From positions 5,204,001 through 5,268,000 of the forward strand of contig NZ_CP139781.1 of the NCBI RefSeq assembly GCF_019679435.2: a stretch of 64,000 nucleotides of DNA, in the 5' to 3' direction. The translations under genes were made by a program, and so were the position numbers. Positions 37,675 through 48,041 of the stretch are shown here, one piece after another. Below the pieces are notes generated by a model, which ran no database searches, was not told where the DNA came from, and saw only the letters and a program-made list of their open reading frames with translations. Within the stretch, counting starts at the first letter, position 1, and every line of letters begins with the position of its first letter. This DNA comes from Actomonas aquatica (lineage in GTDB: Bacteria > Verrucomicrobiota > Verrucomicrobiia > Opitutales > Opitutaceae).

Positions 37675-39390
37675 ATGAAATATATTTTCGTGACGGGTGG
37701 GGTGGTTTCGTCCTTGGGAAAGGGCCTTACCGCAGCGGCTCTCGGAGCGTTGCTGGAGGTCCGCGGGTTGCGCGTCCGCATTCAGAAATTTGACCCCTAC
37801 CTGAACGTCGATCCGGGCACGATGAGCCCGTTTCAGCACGGCGAGGTGTATGTGCTCGAAGACGGTGCCGAGACCGATCTCGACCTGGGTCACTACGAGC
37901 GTTTCACGAGCGGCAAACTCTCGCGCCTGAACAGCCTGTCGTCGGGCCAGGTCTACGAGAGCGTGATTCAGAACGAGCGCCGCGGCATGTATCTGGGCAA
38001 GACGGTGCAGGTGATCCCGCACGTCACCAACGAGATCAAAGAGCGCATTTATCAGGGCGGCAAAGACGTCGACGTGTTGATCACCGAGATCGGCGGCACG
38101 ACGGGTGACATCGAGGGGTTGCCCTTCCTCGAAGCGATGCGCCAGTTCGCCCTCGAAGTGGGGCCGCGCGACTGTCTCTTCATCCATGTGACGCTGGTGC
38201 CCTATCTCGGTGCGGCGGGCGAGTTGAAGACCAAGCCCACCCAGCAGTCGGTAGCGAAGCTGCGCGAGATCGGTATCCAGCCGCACATCGTGGTGTGCCG
38301 TTGCGAGCACCCGATGGATCAGGGCATGCGCGACAAGATTTCCATGTTCTGCAACGTGCCGGTGAAGGCCGTGGTGGAGTGCCGCGACGTGTCGTCGATT
38401 TACGAACTGCCGCATGCGCTGCAGCGCGAAGGCATGGACGATCTGGTGGTCGACCTCTTCGGCATGAAGCGTCCGATGCCGGACAAAAACCCGTGGGACA
38501 ACATCGTGCAGCGCATCAACAATCCGCGCCACGAGGTGACCATCGGCGTGGTGGGCAAATACATCGAGCTGCAGGACGCCTACAAATCGGTCTACGAGTC
38601 GGTGACTCACGCGGGCATCGCGAACCATTGCCGGGTGAACGTGGTGCGCATCGACGCCGAGGATTTGGAGGCCAAGAACGGCCTCGAGCTGCTCAAGAAT
38701 CTCGATGGCATTCTGGTGCCAGGCGGCTTCGGCGATCGCGGCACGGAGGGCAAAATCGCGGCGGCCAAATACGCCCGCGAGAACGGCGTGCCGTATTACG
38801 GCCTCTGCCTCGGTCTGCAGATCGCGGTGATCGAGTTCTGCCGCAACGTGCTCAAGTTGAAGGGCGCCAACTCGCTGGAGTTTGATCCGGATGCGAAGGA
38901 GCCCGTCATCATGATCATGGAGGAGCAGAAGAAGATCGTGGATAAAGGCGCCACCATGCGTCTCGGCAGCTACGAGTGTCAGCTGCAGCCCGGCACACTC
39001 GCGCGCAAGGCCTACGGCCAAGAGTATGTGCGTGAGCGCCATCGTCACCGGTTTGAGGTCAACAACGCCTATGTCGGTCAGATGCAGCGCGCCGGTCTGA
39101 CCATCAGCGGCATCAACCCGCGTCGCAACCTGGTCGAGATCGTGGAAATCAAGAAGCACCCCTGGTTCGTGGCGGTGCAGTTCCACCCGGAATTTCAGTC
39201 GAAGCCCAGCGAGGCGCATCCGCTGTTCGCAGCCTTTGTGAAGGCGGCGATGAAGCACAAGTCGGGGGCGGCCAAGAAGGTCGCGGCGAAGAGCGCCAAG
39301 CCGGGCAAAAAGAAGGCGAGCGCGAAGAAAAAGGCCGCGACAAAGAAGGCACCGGCGGCCAAGAAGGTCGAGCCGAAGGCGGCTGAATAA
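37675..39390 (+). CDS. pyrG: CTP synthase with lysine-rich C-terminal tail
   Basis: 571 aa. Synthase P-loop [17 protein letters not shown] at the N-terminus, [17 protein letters not shown] (Mg/UTP site) near 140, and a class I glutamine amidotransferase domain with [10 protein letters not shown] (nucleophile Cys) and HPEF near the end. It aminates UTP to CTP. The conserved enzyme ends near residue 526. A further 45 residues (527-571, 39253-39387) are made almost only of Lys, Ala, Pro and Ser, with 17 Lys, like a histone H1 tail. This tail is not part of the family. It heads a plus-strand run with kdsA. Confidence 0.96.
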   Translation: MKYIFVTGGVVSSLGKGLTAAALGALLEVRGLRVRIQKFDPYLNVDPGTMSPFQHGEVYVLEDGAETDLDLGHYERFTSGKLSRLNSLSSGQVYESVIQNERRGMYLGKTVQVIPHVTNEIKERIYQGGKDVDVLITEIGGTTGDIEGLPFLEAMRQFALEVGPRDCLFIHVTLVPYLGAAGELKTKPTQQSVAKLREIGIQPHIVVCRCEHPMDQGMRDKISMFCNVPVKAVVECRDVSSIYELPHALQREGMDDLVVDLFGMKRPMPDKNPWDNIVQRINNPRHEVTIGVVGKYIELQDAYKSVYESVTHAGIANHCRVNVVRIDAEDLEAKNGLELLKNLDGILVPGGFGDRGTEGKIAAAKYARENGVPYYGLCLGLQIAVIEFCRNVLKLKGANSLEFDPDAKEPVIMIMEEQKKIVDKGATMRLGSYECQLQPGTLARKAYGQEYVRERHRHRFEVNNAYVGQMQRAGLTISGINPRRNLVEIVEIKKHPWFVAVQFHPEFQSKPSEAHPLFAAFVKAAMKHKSGAAKKVAAKSAKPGKKKASAKKKAATKKAPAAKKVEPKAAE

Positions 39391-39440
39391 GGCGCCCGCC
39401 GCGCCTTCCCACGTCCCGCCTTTTTCCGTCCTTACCGACC

Positions 39441-40238
39441 ATGCTCTACGATCCGGAAAAACTCCTTTTGCTGGCGGGCCCGTGCTCGCTGGAAAACGAA
39501 ACCATCTGCCGCACGGTGGCGACCGAACTGGTCGCGCTGCGCGAGGCGCACCCGGAGCTGAACATCGTCTTTAAAGGTTCCTTCGACAAAGCCAACCGCA
39601 CCTCCATCGCGGGAGACCGCGGCACGGGTATGGCGAAGGGTTTGGAACTGCTGGCGATGGTGCAGCGCGAGTTTGGCCTGCCGGTGGTGACCGACATTCA
39701 CAGCGCCGACCAATGCGCGCCGGTGGCGGAGGTCGTCGACGTGTTGCAGATCCCGGCCTTCCTGTGCCGCCAGACCGATCTGCTGCTGGCGGCGGCGGCG
39801 ACCGGCAAGGTCGTGAACGTGAAGAAAGGCCAGTTCCTCTCGCCGACCGATATGGTGCATGTGGTGGGCAAACTGAAAGAGGGCGGCGCGGCCGAGATCT
39901 GGCAGACGGATCGCGGCACGACCTTTGGGTATCAGAACCTGGTGGTCGACATGCGCAGCTTCCCGATCATGGCGCAGAACGGTTACGCCACGATTCTCGA
40001 TGCGACGCACAGCGTGCAGCTCCCCGGCGCGGGTGGCGGCAAGAGCAGTGGTCAGCGCGAGTTTGTGGAGCCGCTGGCCAAAGCCGCGCTGGGCGCGGGC
40101 GCGAATGGACTCTTTCTGGAGACGCATCCGGACCCGGACAACGCGATCAGCGACGGGCCCAACATGGTGCCGCTCGCCGAGTTGGCCGGTTTGCTGCGCC
40201 GCTGTCTGGCGGTGTGGCAGGCAGTGCGAACCGGTTGA
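39441..40238 (+). CDS. kdsA: 3-deoxy-8-phosphooctulonate synthase
   Basis: 265 aa. Family motifs [43 protein letters not shown] and [20 protein letters not shown] are all present. It condenses phosphoenolpyruvate with arabinose 5-phosphate to make KDO 8-phosphate for LPS inner core, so the cell has a Gram-negative outer membrane. The pyrG-kdsA pairing is common in diderm bacteria. Confidence 0.96.
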   Translation: MLYDPEKLLLLAGPCSLENETICRTVATELVALREAHPELNIVFKGSFDKANRTSIAGDRGTGMAKGLELLAMVQREFGLPVVTDIHSADQCAPVAEVVDVLQIPAFLCRQTDLLLAAAATGKVVNVKKGQFLSPTDMVHVVGKLKEGGAAEIWQTDRGTTFGYQNLVVDMRSFPIMAQNGYATILDATHSVQLPGAGGGKSSGQREFVEPLAKAALGAGANGLFLETHPDPDNAISDGPNMVPLAELAGLLRRCLAVWQAVRTG

Positions 40239-40308
40239 CTAAGGCACGGGTCTATCGCCACAGGCGTTGACCCGCACGGTCGGGCGCACCAGCATCCGCG
40301 CCTTCTGT

Positions 40309-41925
40309 ATGTCCGATTCCACGATGGAAACCTTTCTGATCGATGTGCCCGTGCCCTCCATGGGCGCGACCGTGAACGAACTCACGGTGATCGATATCAT
40401 GGTGCAGGTGGGCGACCACTTTGCCCAAGGCGACAAGCTGGCCGAGCTGGAGAGCGACAAGTCGGTCTTCGAATGGGAGGCGCCGTGCGAGGGCACGGTG
40501 GTGGCGTGGCACGTGCGGCCGGGCGATATCGTGCCGTCGGGCGCGGCCTTTGTGCGGCTGGAGACGGCAGACACGTCGCTGAAGCATTTGGAGGTGAAGG
40601 CGGACGCGGCGCCGGTTGAGGCGAAGCCGGCCGCAGCAGAGAAGCCGGCGGCTGAAGCCGCCGCTACGCCCGCAGTGGCGGCCACTCCGCCGCCTGCACC
40701 GGTGGCTCCGCCGCCAGCGCCGGCTTCGGCTCCGGCGAGCACGGGTCCGAAGTGGACGCCGCGCGCGGTGAAATTGATCAAGGAGGCTGGGCTCGATCCG
40801 GCGACGATTACGGACATCGAAGCCACGGGACCGGGCGGTCGCGTTTCGGGCGATGATGTGGCGGCTTACCTCGCGCAAAAAGCTACCGGCCCGGAAGCCG
40901 CAGTGGAACCGGCGGCTGTGCGGCCGGCGACGGCGGCGGACGAGACGGTGTGCATCGCGGGCGTGGGTTTTGCGGTGCCGAAGAACGTGCGTTCGACCAA
41001 GGACGTGCTGAAGGAATTTCCCGGTCGCACCGAGGCGGAGATGATCAAGCTCACGGGTATCCGCGAGCGCCGCTATGCCGACGAAGGGCAATCGGCCACC
41101 GACCTCGCTTCGGTGGCGGTGCAGCATGCGGTCGAGCAGGCGGGCATCGATATCAAGACGGTCGATGGCATCATCATGGCCACGATCATTCCGGACCAGC
41201 CGGTGCCTTCGATGGCCAGTGCGCTCGCGCGCAAGTTGGGCATCCCGCACGCGTTGGCGTTTGACCTCAACGCGGCCTGCTCGGGCTGGTTGTATGCGCT
41301 GGAGGTGGGCCGTTCGCTGATTCGCGGCGGCACGGCGAAGAACCTGATCGTGGTGACGGCCGAGTTGTTGTCGCGCATCACCAACCCGAAGGATCACGAG
41401 ACGGCGTTTCTCTTTGGTGACGGTGCCGGCGCGGCGGTGTTGACCGATGCGGGCGGCGGCCACCGGCTGCACCGCATGGCGCTCTCGGGTGACGCGACCT
41501 ATTACGCGGCGATTCAGCGGCGCGGCGGCGGGGCCAACAAGCCGTGGCCGAAGCCGGAGGATATCGATATCAAAGATTTCTATCTGCAGATGGACGGCGG
41601 CACGGTGTTCAAGAACGCCGTGATCTCGTTTGCCAATCAGATCGAGGCGACGTTGGCGCGGCACAACCTGAAGCCGGAGGATATCGAATGGGTGGTCCCG
41701 CATCAGGCCAACGAGCGGATTCTGCGCGCGGTATCGAAGCGGGTCGGCATTCCGTTTGATCGCTTCGTGGTGACGATTTCCCGCTACGGCAATACCTCCG
41801 GCGCCAGCGTATCGATGGCGCTCGGTTGGGGCGCGGAAGAGGAAATCTTCCAGACGGGCGACCGCATCATCTTTTGCAGTGTCGGCGCGGGTCTGACCTA
41901 CGCGGGCGGTCTGCTCGTGTGGTGA
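40309..41925 (+). CDS. E2-like lipoyl / E3-binding / ketoacyl-ACP synthase III fusion
   Basis: 538 aa from ATG 40309 (a second ATG at 40324 is possible; the TTG at 40267 is unlikely). Residues 8-88 form a lipoyl domain with the acceptor Lys51 in ELESDKSVFEW. Ala/Pro-rich linkers (about 98-146 and 192-210) flank a peripheral-subunit-binding domain (149-190, TPRAVKLIKEAG and TGPGGRVSGDD). Residues 211-538 are a complete KAS III / FabH fold with catalytic Cys324 (NAACSG), His465 (PHQAN) and Asn495 (GNTSG). The order is that of a 2-oxoacid dehydrogenase E2 with the acyltransferase core replaced by a condensing enzyme. It follows kdsA by 70 bp. Likely reaction: acyl transfer from lipoamide onto the KAS Cys, then condensation with malonyl-ACP. 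This is inference. Confidence 0.9.
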   Translation: MSDSTMETFLIDVPVPSMGATVNELTVIDIMVQVGDHFAQGDKLAELESDKSVFEWEAPCEGTVVAWHVRPGDIVPSGAAFVRLETADTSLKHLEVKADAAPVEAKPAAAEKPAAEAAATPAVAATPPPAPVAPPPAPASAPASTGPKWTPRAVKLIKEAGLDPATITDIEATGPGGRVSGDDVAAYLAQKATGPEAAVEPAAVRPATAADETVCIAGVGFAVPKNVRSTKDVLKEFPGRTEAEMIKLTGIRERRYADEGQSATDLASVAVQHAVEQAGIDIKTVDGIIMATIIPDQPVPSMASALARKLGIPHALAFDLNAACSGWLYALEVGRSLIRGGTAKNLIVVTAELLSRITNPKDHETAFLFGDGAGAAVLTDAGGGHRLHRMALSGDATYYAAIQRRGGGANKPWPKPEDIDIKDFYLQMDGGTVFKNAVISFANQIEATLARHNLKPEDIEWVVPHQANERILRAVSKRVGIPFDRFVVTISRYGNTSGASVSMALGWGAEEEIFQTGDRIIFCSVGAGLTYAGGLLVW

Positions 41926-41952
41926 GTCAGGCGCCGGCGGCGGTGCCGCCGG

Positions 41953-44094
41953 TCATTCTGGCTGCAGGGCCAGGCTGATGGCGTCGGACAGAGACTGCAG
42001 GGTGAAGGGTTTGCTGACGAAGGCCTTGAAGCCTTCGGCGCGAGCGCGGCCGGCATCCATCTGGCCCCCGAAACCGACGATCATGATGATCGGTAGGTCC
42101 GGGTATTTGGTCCAAACCGCTTTGCCGAGATCGACGCCGGTGAGGCCGGGCATGAAGTAGTCGGTCACCACGAGGGCAAACTCGTCGGGGTTGTGCAGCA
42201 GGCGATCGCGCGCGGTGCGGGCATCGTTCATGGACTCGGCCCGGTAGCCGAGGCGGTTGATGAGGGAGCAGGCGACCTTGGCGACGGCCGGTTCGTCGTC
42301 GACGACGAGGATGCGTTCGCCTTTGCCGGTGGGCAGGGGAGAGGCTCCGCGGTCGGCGGCGGACGGGGCGAGGGCGTCGCGGGCGGCCGGGATGTAGATG
42401 GAGATGCAGGTGCCCTGGCCCGGGGTGCTGTCGGCAAAGATCGCGCCGTCGTGACCGACGACGATGCCGTGCACCATGGCGAGACCGAGGCCGGTGCCTT
42501 CGCCGGGCGGTTTGGTGGAGAAGAACGGTTCGAAGATGCGTTGCAGGGTATCTTCATCCATGCCGGAGCCGGTGTCCGCGACCTCGAGCAGCAGGTAGTC
42601 GCCGGGGTTGAGGGGCGGGCGGCGTTGGGCTTGAGCGGGGGTGAAGGACGCCTCGCTGAGGCGGATGGTGATCTCGCCGGGGCGATTGCCGATGGCGTAT
42701 TTGGCGTTGTTGCAGAGGTTGAGGAGGATCTGGTTGATCTGCCCGATGTTGGCGACGGCGAGACGCTTGGTGCGCAGGTCGGTGGCGACCACGATGTTGG
42801 TGCGCACGGTGTTGTTGAACTGGCCGATGGCGTCGCGGATGACGTTGCGCAGATCGATCGGTTCGCGCTTGGAGGGCTCGTTGCGGCTGAATAGGAGGAT
42901 CTGGGCCACGAGGTCCTTGGCGCGGGCGCAGGCTTGGCGGATGTCGCGCATACCGTCGCGCCAGTGCTCGGGCAGGCCGTTTTCGGCGGCATCCATTTCG
43001 AGCAATTCGCCGGAGGCGGAGATTACGGCGAGGAAGTTATTGAAGTCGTGCGCGATGCCGCCGGCGAGGTTGCCGATGGCTTCCATCTTCTGGGCCTGGC
43101 GCAGGCTGCGCTCCATCTGGGCGCGCTCGATTTCGGCCCGGCGACGGATGGAGATATCGCGCAGGACGCCGATGCGGCGGTTTTCGCCGAACTCATCGAC
43201 GGCGACACGTTGGCTGCGGGCGATGATGTGGCGGATGGTGCCGTCGCCGCATTCGAGGGCGAATTCGACTTGGTGGGATTCGGTGTCGTGGGCGTCGGGC
43301 GAGAAGACGAGGGCGGCGGCGGCGCGTTGTTTGGGGGGGACGCGGCGAGCGAAGAGGTCCCAGTTGAAGCTGCGTTGGCCCGGGGGCTGGTCGAGCAGGT
43401 CGAGGGCTTCGCGGGACCAGGTGGAGATGCCGCGGTCGAAGTCGAAGGCGAAGCTGCCCATGTGGGCGACCTGGAAGGCGAGGGTCAGCTGGTTGTTGGT
43501 GCGGTGGCGTTCTTCGATTTCGGCCTCGAGATTGCGAATGGAGGCGACGAGGCGGTCGTTGAGCTGGCGAATTTCGGATTCGGAGGCGGCGAGGGCGGCG
43601 TTGGTGGCGGAGAGTTCGTCGACCTTGGTTTCGAGCTTCATCGACATGCGCCGGCTGTGGCCTTCGAAGAAGGCTGCGCCGGGTCCCTTGGGCCGCACCG
43701 GGCGCGGGGGCTTGGCGCGCACGTCGCGGATGACTTCCTCGAAGCGGGCGACCACACGTTCGGGGTCGAAGGGTTTGATGAGGTAACAATCGGCCCCGAC
43801 GTCGTGCGCGAAGTGTTCGTCGCTCTCGTCGGTGAAGGTGGCGGTGTAGATGACGAAGGGGACGGTGCAGGTGGTCGGATCGCTGCGCAGGATGTGGCAG
43901 AGTTCGAAACCGTCCATGCGGGGCATGAGGGCGTCGGAGACGACGAGATCGGGCAGGCCCCGGGATTTGATGAGGTCGACGGCTTCCTCGCCGTTGACGG
44001 CGGGCCAGACGGTATGGCCGGCGTCGCGCAGGAGCTGCTCGAGCAGGTAGATGCTGTTGCGGTTATCCTCTACGATGAGAATGGTGTAGCTCAC
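41953..44094 (-). CDS. Hybrid sensor kinase: REC-PAS-HisKA-HATPase-REC
   Basis: 713 aa, starting with GTG that overlaps the preceding regulator's stop (GTGA). N-terminal receiver with phospho-acceptor in [12 protein letters not shown] (about residue 55), a coiled-coil linker (about 160-205), PAS (about 205-320), His[22 protein letters not shown], HATPase with NNAKYAI, DTGSGM and GTGLGLAM, and a C-terminal receiver [12 protein letters not shown] with KPF. No membrane helix, so it is cytoplasmic. It is probably driven by the upstream kinases in the same operon. Confidence 0.93.
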   Translation of the reverse strand: MSYTILIVEDNRNSIYLLEQLLRDAGHTVWPAVNGEEAVDLIKSRGLPDLVVSDALMPRMDGFELCHILRSDPTTCTVPFVIYTATFTDESDEHFAHDVGADCYLIKPFDPERVVARFEEVIRDVRAKPPRPVRPKGPGAAFFEGHSRRMSMKLETKVDELSATNAALAASESEIRQLNDRLVASIRNLEAEIEERHRTNNQLTLAFQVAHMGSFAFDFDRGISTWSREALDLLDQPPGQRSFNWDLFARRVPPKQRAAAALVFSPDAHDTESHQVEFALECGDGTIRHIIARSQRVAVDEFGENRRIGVLRDISIRRRAEIERAQMERSLRQAQKMEAIGNLAGGIAHDFNNFLAVISASGELLEMDAAENGLPEHWRDGMRDIRQACARAKDLVAQILLFSRNEPSKREPIDLRNVIRDAIGQFNNTVRTNIVVATDLRTKRLAVANIGQINQILLNLCNNAKYAIGNRPGEITIRLSEASFTPAQAQRRPPLNPGDYLLLEVADTGSGMDEDTLQRIFEPFFSTKPPGEGTGLGLAMVHGIVVGHDGAIFADSTPGQGTCISIYIPAARDALAPSAADRGASPLPTGKGERILVVDDEPAVAKVACSLINRLGYRAESMNDARTARDRLLHNPDEFALVVTDYFMPGLTGVDLGKAVWTKYPDLPIIMIVGFGGQMDAGRARAEGFKAFVSKPFTLQSLSDAISLALQPE

Positions 44095-44456
44095 GACGAA
44101 AGGAGGGCTTGGGCGCGCTGCATGAAGTCGTCCGGGTCGAACGGCTTTTCGAGGTATTCGCGCACGCCGAGGTCGAGGGCACGTTGGCGCTCGCCGGGCA
44201 TGGCGTAAGAGGAGGCGACGAGGACGGGGATGTCGCGAGTTTGTGCGGAGGCCTTGAGGTGCTCAAGGGTCTCGTAGCCGTCCATCACGGGCATCTCGAT
44301 GTCCAAGACGATGATGTCGGGCAACTGAGTGCGCGCCAAATCGAGGCCCTGCTGACCATTAGTGGCGTGGGCGACGGTGAAGCCGGCTTTCTCGAGGAGG
44401 AAGGTAGCGAGGTGACGATTCGAAGCGTTGTCTTCGATCAGAAGGGCGGTGGGCAT
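44091..44456 (-). CDS. Single-domain response regulator (CheY-like)
   Basis: 121 aa. Acidic pocket LLIEDNASN, phospho-acceptor in IIVLDIEMPVMDG (Asp near residue 53), Thr/Ser switch region PVLVASS and Lys in EKPFDPDD. No output domain. Its stop overlaps the next kinase start by 3 bp, and it lies 67 bp after the larger kinase (44524-48039), so it likely shuttles phosphoryl groups among the products of this operon. Confidence 0.93.
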   Translation of the reverse strand: MPTALLIEDNASNRHLATFLLEKAGFTVAHATNGQQGLDLARTQLPDIIVLDIEMPVMDGYETLEHLKASAQTRDIPVLVASSYAMPGERQRALDLGVREYLEKPFDPDDFMQRAQALLSS

Positions 44457-44523
44457 GGCCAGAGAAGGACGGGCGGAAAGAACGCTGAGTAGAGTCGAAT
44501 AAGTTGAGTGCTTTACCCTAGAT

Positions 44524-47500
44524 TCAAGCGCCTGGCGAGATCGGAGGCAAGGTCACGGTAAAACAGGAGCCGCGGCCGAACTCACTTTTTACGGAGATGT
44601 GACCACCGAGCTTGGCGGTGAGCTTACGCACGAGGTTAAGTCCGAGACCGACGCCGTCGTAGAGGCGGCGAGCGGAGCCATCGACTTGGCGGAACGCCTC
44701 GAAGAGTTGCGGCAGGTGTTCGGCTTTGATGCCGATGCCGGTGTCGGTCACGGCGATGGTGACGCCGCCCTCGGCGGTGGCTTGGGCGGTGACGGTGACG
44801 TGGCCGTCGGGGCCGGGGGTAAACTTGATGGCGTTGGCGGCGAGGTTGAAGATGACCTGGCGCAGGCGCCGGTGGTCGCTCACGAGTATGGGCAGGTCGG
44901 GCGGGCAGGTGGTGGAGAAGGTGAGGCGCGCGGGGTCGAGGTTGGCGGTGAGTTCGGTTTCGACGGATCGGAGCAGGTCGGCGACCACTACCTCTTCGTG
45001 CATGATTTCCATGCGGCCGGAGTCGATGCGGGAGACGTCGAGCAGGTCGTTGATGAGGTCGAGGAGTTGGCGGGCGGACTGGTTGACGAGTCCGATCTGG
45101 AGGTGCTGTTCGTCGGTGAGGGGGCCGACGAGGCCGCGTTCGAGGATAGAGGAGAAGCCGATGATGGAGTTGAGCGGGGTGCGCAGCTCGTGGCTCATGG
45201 TGGCGAGGAACTCGGTTTTGAGGCGGTCGAGGTCGGTGAGTTTGAGGTTGGCGGCTTCGAGTTCGGCGGTGCGGGCGGCGACGCGTTGTTCGAGGTTTTC
45301 GTTCAGGTCGCGGAGGTTTTTCTCGGCGGCTTTGCGATCGGAGATGTCGGCGATGAAGCCCACGATCTCATCGAAGTGAGTGGAGGGGTTGCGCACGATT
45401 TCGCCCTGTTCCCAGAGCCAGCGGGTGCGGCCGTCGCGATGAGTGATCTGGTATTCGAGGGAGTAGCGGCGCGGCTCCTGCAGACGTTGGACAGCGCGCT
45501 CGACGACGTGTTGGGCCCGTGCTCGGTGGGCGGGCACGATGAGTTCGCCGAAGGAGATGGAGCGGTCGAGGAAGGCTTCGGGAGGATAGCCGGTAAGGTC
45601 GAGGGATCCGCGGCTGACCCAGAGCATGGACCAACTTTCGTCGATGAGGCAGCGGAAGGAGAGTCCTGGGAGTTGCTCGACGAGGGTTTCGAGAAGTTGG
45701 CGGTTTTCGCGCAAGGCTTCTTGGGCGGCGATGCGTTCGGTGAGGTCCGGGACGGAGATGACGAGGCAATCGTTGTAGCCGAGGCGGGTGCGGGCCGCGC
45801 AAAGCAGGACTTGGTGAGGGCGGCCGGAGGCGTCGAGGAGCTCGACGACTTGGCCGGGAAACTGGCCGTGTTGGGTGAGTTGTTGCAGGAAACGGCGGCG
45901 ATCCTCGAGGTCGGCCCAGAGGCCGAGTTCGAGGCCGGTGCGACCGAGGGCGGCCTCGCGGGAGTGCCCCAAGGCATCGGTCCACGCTTGGTTGATGTCG
46001 ATGAGGTGCCCCTCCGGATAGGAGGTGATGCACTGGGGGGTGGGGGATTGGTGGAAGACGCGTTGGAAGCGTTCTTCGGATTCGCGGAAGAGGCGTTCGG
46101 CGGCGAGGCGTTCGGTGACATCGAGCACGAGCGAAGAGACGCCGATGATGCGACCGTCGCTGTCGGTGATGGGGGTGTTATACCATTCGCAGTCGATGAT
46201 GCGGCCATCGCGCGTGAGGTTGCGGTTGAAGTTACGGGAACTCTCGGGGTTCTGCAGGAGCTTGCGCCAGATGTCGTCGACCTCTTCGCGGTCATCGGGG
46301 GGCACGATGACGGTGCCGAGGCGACCGATGGCTTCGGCGGCCTTCCAGCCAAAGATGGCTTCGGCGGCGGCGTTCCAGCTGCGGATGTGGAAGGAGGCGT
46401 CGAAATCGACGACGCCCAAGGGGGTGTTTTCGAGGTGACGGCTGATGCGCTGTTGGCTGTCGCGCAGCGCGTTTTCGGCCCGACGGTGTTCGGTGAGATC
46501 GATTTTCACGCCGAGCGATCCCACGATTTGGGCGTCTTGGAGGATCGGCGCTTCGAGGATGTGGTAAAAGTGGCGTCCGGTGGGGGTCTGCTCGATGGTG
46601 TCGGAGCTGATGATTTCGCCCTGCAGCACGCGTTTGGAGCGGGCGACGCGGTCGGCGAGAAGGGATGGGGAGACATCGAGGTCGTCGATGCGCTGGCCAA
46701 TGATGTTGCCGTGGAGGTTGCGGGAGTAGCGGTTCTGGTAGGTGTAGACGCCGTCGGCGTCGGTGGTCCACAGGTCGAACGGGGTGTTTTCGAAAATGGC
46801 GTTGAGCGTGGCTTCGTGGGACTGGCGTTGGCTGATCTGGCGCTGCAGGGCGGTGTTGATCTCGGCGAGTTCCTCCTGGCGCTCGATGAGTTTGCTGCCC
46901 TGTTCGTCTAGCACATCGCGCAAGTCCTGAATCTCGCGTGGGGCGGTGGTGGTGGGGATGTCGATTTTACCGGAGTCGGCGAGATCGGCCACCGAGGTGG
47001 TGAGGGCTTCGATGGGGTGAGCGAGGAGGCGGGCCATGATCCAGGCCATCAGGCTGCTCAGCACCACGATCACGAGGGCGGCTGTGAAGAAGACGGAAGA
47101 GGGGGAGAAGTCGGGGACCAACGTCTGGCTTTCGGCCAGAGCGCCGACGACGCCCCAGCGGGCGAAGGGCGCAGGCAGCCGGGTGCCTTGCACCAGCCAG
47201 GAGGATGCATCCGGCAGGTCGCGGGCGACGGCGGGTCCCGAGCCGGGGGGCGCGCCGGCGGGCGGCAGCAGCTCGGGACTGATGAGCGGGTCGAGTTCGT
47301 GGAGGCCGGACAGCTGGTCGGCGGCGGTCACGCCGGCGATCGTATCCGCTTCGTGGTGACCGACCCAGAGGGGCGGATCGGTGGCGAGATCAAAGAGGGC
47401 GACCCGCAGGCCGGTTTCCTCATTGAGCGTCTGCACAAAGCGGTGCAGTTGGTCCAAGTCGTATTCGGCCCACCAATACGATGAGTCCGGCGCATTGCCG

Positions 47501-48039
47501 GGGGTGAAGCAGGTGATGCCGAGGGTGGCGGGCAAGCCGACCAGCGGGTGCAGGGCGGACCAGTGGAAGGTGTCGGGCTCCAGCCCGGCGGCGGGCGGCA
47601 GGGGGACGGGCGTCGCTTCGGTGGTGGGCCCGTGCAAGTCGATGCGGCCGGAAGGGTGGCGCCAGAGATAGGCATACTCGCCGGCGACGCCGGTGCTGAA
47701 GCCAAGGCGGGTGAGTTCCGGACGCTGTTCGAAAACCGGGAGGGCGCGCTGCAAGAGTTCCGGCCAGCGTTGGGCCGGGGGCAGATCGGCGCGTGGGGTG
47801 AGCCGTGAGGTGGAATCGAGACTGAGCTCGGCGGCGCGCAACAGTTGTTGGGTGCGAAAGGCGGACTGGTCGAGACGGTCGTGCAGGTTGACCTGCATGA
47901 CGGTGGCGACGGAGGTTTGGCTGGCCCGTTCGACCAGCAGGCCGGTGACGATGGCGAGAATGAGGGTCCACAAGCCCGTGCCGAGAATGAGCCACGTGCG
48001 GAAGGAGAGCGTGGAGAGCGGGGACCGGGGGAGGCTCAC
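44524..48039 (-). CDS. Membrane sensor histidine kinase with HAMP and four PAS domains
   Basis: 1171 aa from a GTG. Two membrane helices (about 13-32 and 318-340) bracket a periplasmic sensor domain. HAMP (about 340-390) and a coiled coil lead into four PAS domains (about 410-530, 535-660, 660-785, 785-920). HisKA has LATMSHELRTPLNSIIGF and HATPase has NLAANAIKFT, DTGIGI and YDGVGLGLNL. There is no receiver, so it needs a partner, such as the adjacent single-domain regulator. It starts 2 bp after the rsmE stop, so the four genes form one operon. Confidence 0.93.
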   Translation of the reverse strand: MSLPRSPLSTLSFRTWLILGTGLWTLILAIVTGLLVERASQTSVATVMQVNLHDRLDQSAFRTQQLLRAAELSLDSTSRLTPRADLPPAQRWPELLQRALPVFEQRPELTRLGFSTGVAGEYAYLWRHPSGRIDLHGPTTEATPVPLPPAAGLEPDTFHWSALHPLVGLPATLGITCFTPGNAPDSSYWWAEYDLDQLHRFVQTLNEETGLRVALFDLATDPPLWVGHHEADTIAGVTAADQLSGLHELDPLISPELLPPAGAPPGSGPAVARDLPDASSWLVQGTRLPAPFARWGVVGALAESQTLVPDFSPSSVFFTAALVIVVLSSLMAWIMARLLAHPIEALTTSVADLADSGKIDIPTTTAPREIQDLRDVLDEQGSKLIERQEELAEINTALQRQISQRQSHEATLNAIFENTPFDLWTTDADGVYTYQNRYSRNLHGNIIGQRIDDLDVSPSLLADRVARSKRVLQGEIISSDTIEQTPTGRHFYHILEAPILQDAQIVGSLGVKIDLTEHRRAENALRDSQQRISRHLENTPLGVVDFDASFHIRSWNAAAEAIFGWKAAEAIGRLGTVIVPPDDREEVDDIWRKLLQNPESSRNFNRNLTRDGRIIDCEWYNTPITDSDGRIIGVSSLVLDVTERLAAERLFRESEERFQRVFHQSPTPQCITSYPEGHLIDINQAWTDALGHSREAALGRTGLELGLWADLEDRRRFLQQLTQHGQFPGQVVELLDASGRPHQVLLCAARTRLGYNDCLVISVPDLTERIAAQEALRENRQLLETLVEQLPGLSFRCLIDESWSMLWVSRGSLDLTGYPPEAFLDRSISFGELIVPAHRARAQHVVERAVQRLQEPRRYSLEYQITHRDGRTRWLWEQGEIVRNPSTHFDEIVGFIADISDRKAAEKNLRDLNENLEQRVAARTAELEAANLKLTDLDRLKTEFLATMSHELRTPLNSIIGFSSILERGLVGPLTDEQHLQIGLVNQSARQLLDLINDLLDVSRIDSGRMEIMHEEVVVADLLRSVETELTANLDPARLTFSTTCPPDLPILVSDHRRLRQVIFNLAANAIKFTPGPDGHVTVTAQATAEGGVTIAVTDTGIGIKAEHLPQLFEAFRQVDGSARRLYDGVGLGLNLVRKLTAKLGGHISVKSEFGRGSCFTVTLPPISPGA

Positions 48040-48041
48040 AG

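Noticed and set aside
37642..39258. 538-aa minus-strand frame opposite pyrG
   Set aside because: His/Leu/Asp-rich shadow of a strongly conserved gene.
40309..41925. Ordinary pyruvate or branched-chain dehydrogenase E2
   Set aside because: The catalytic third is a full KAS III with Cys/His/Asn, and no E2 acyltransferase HxxxDG-type core follows the E3-binding domain.
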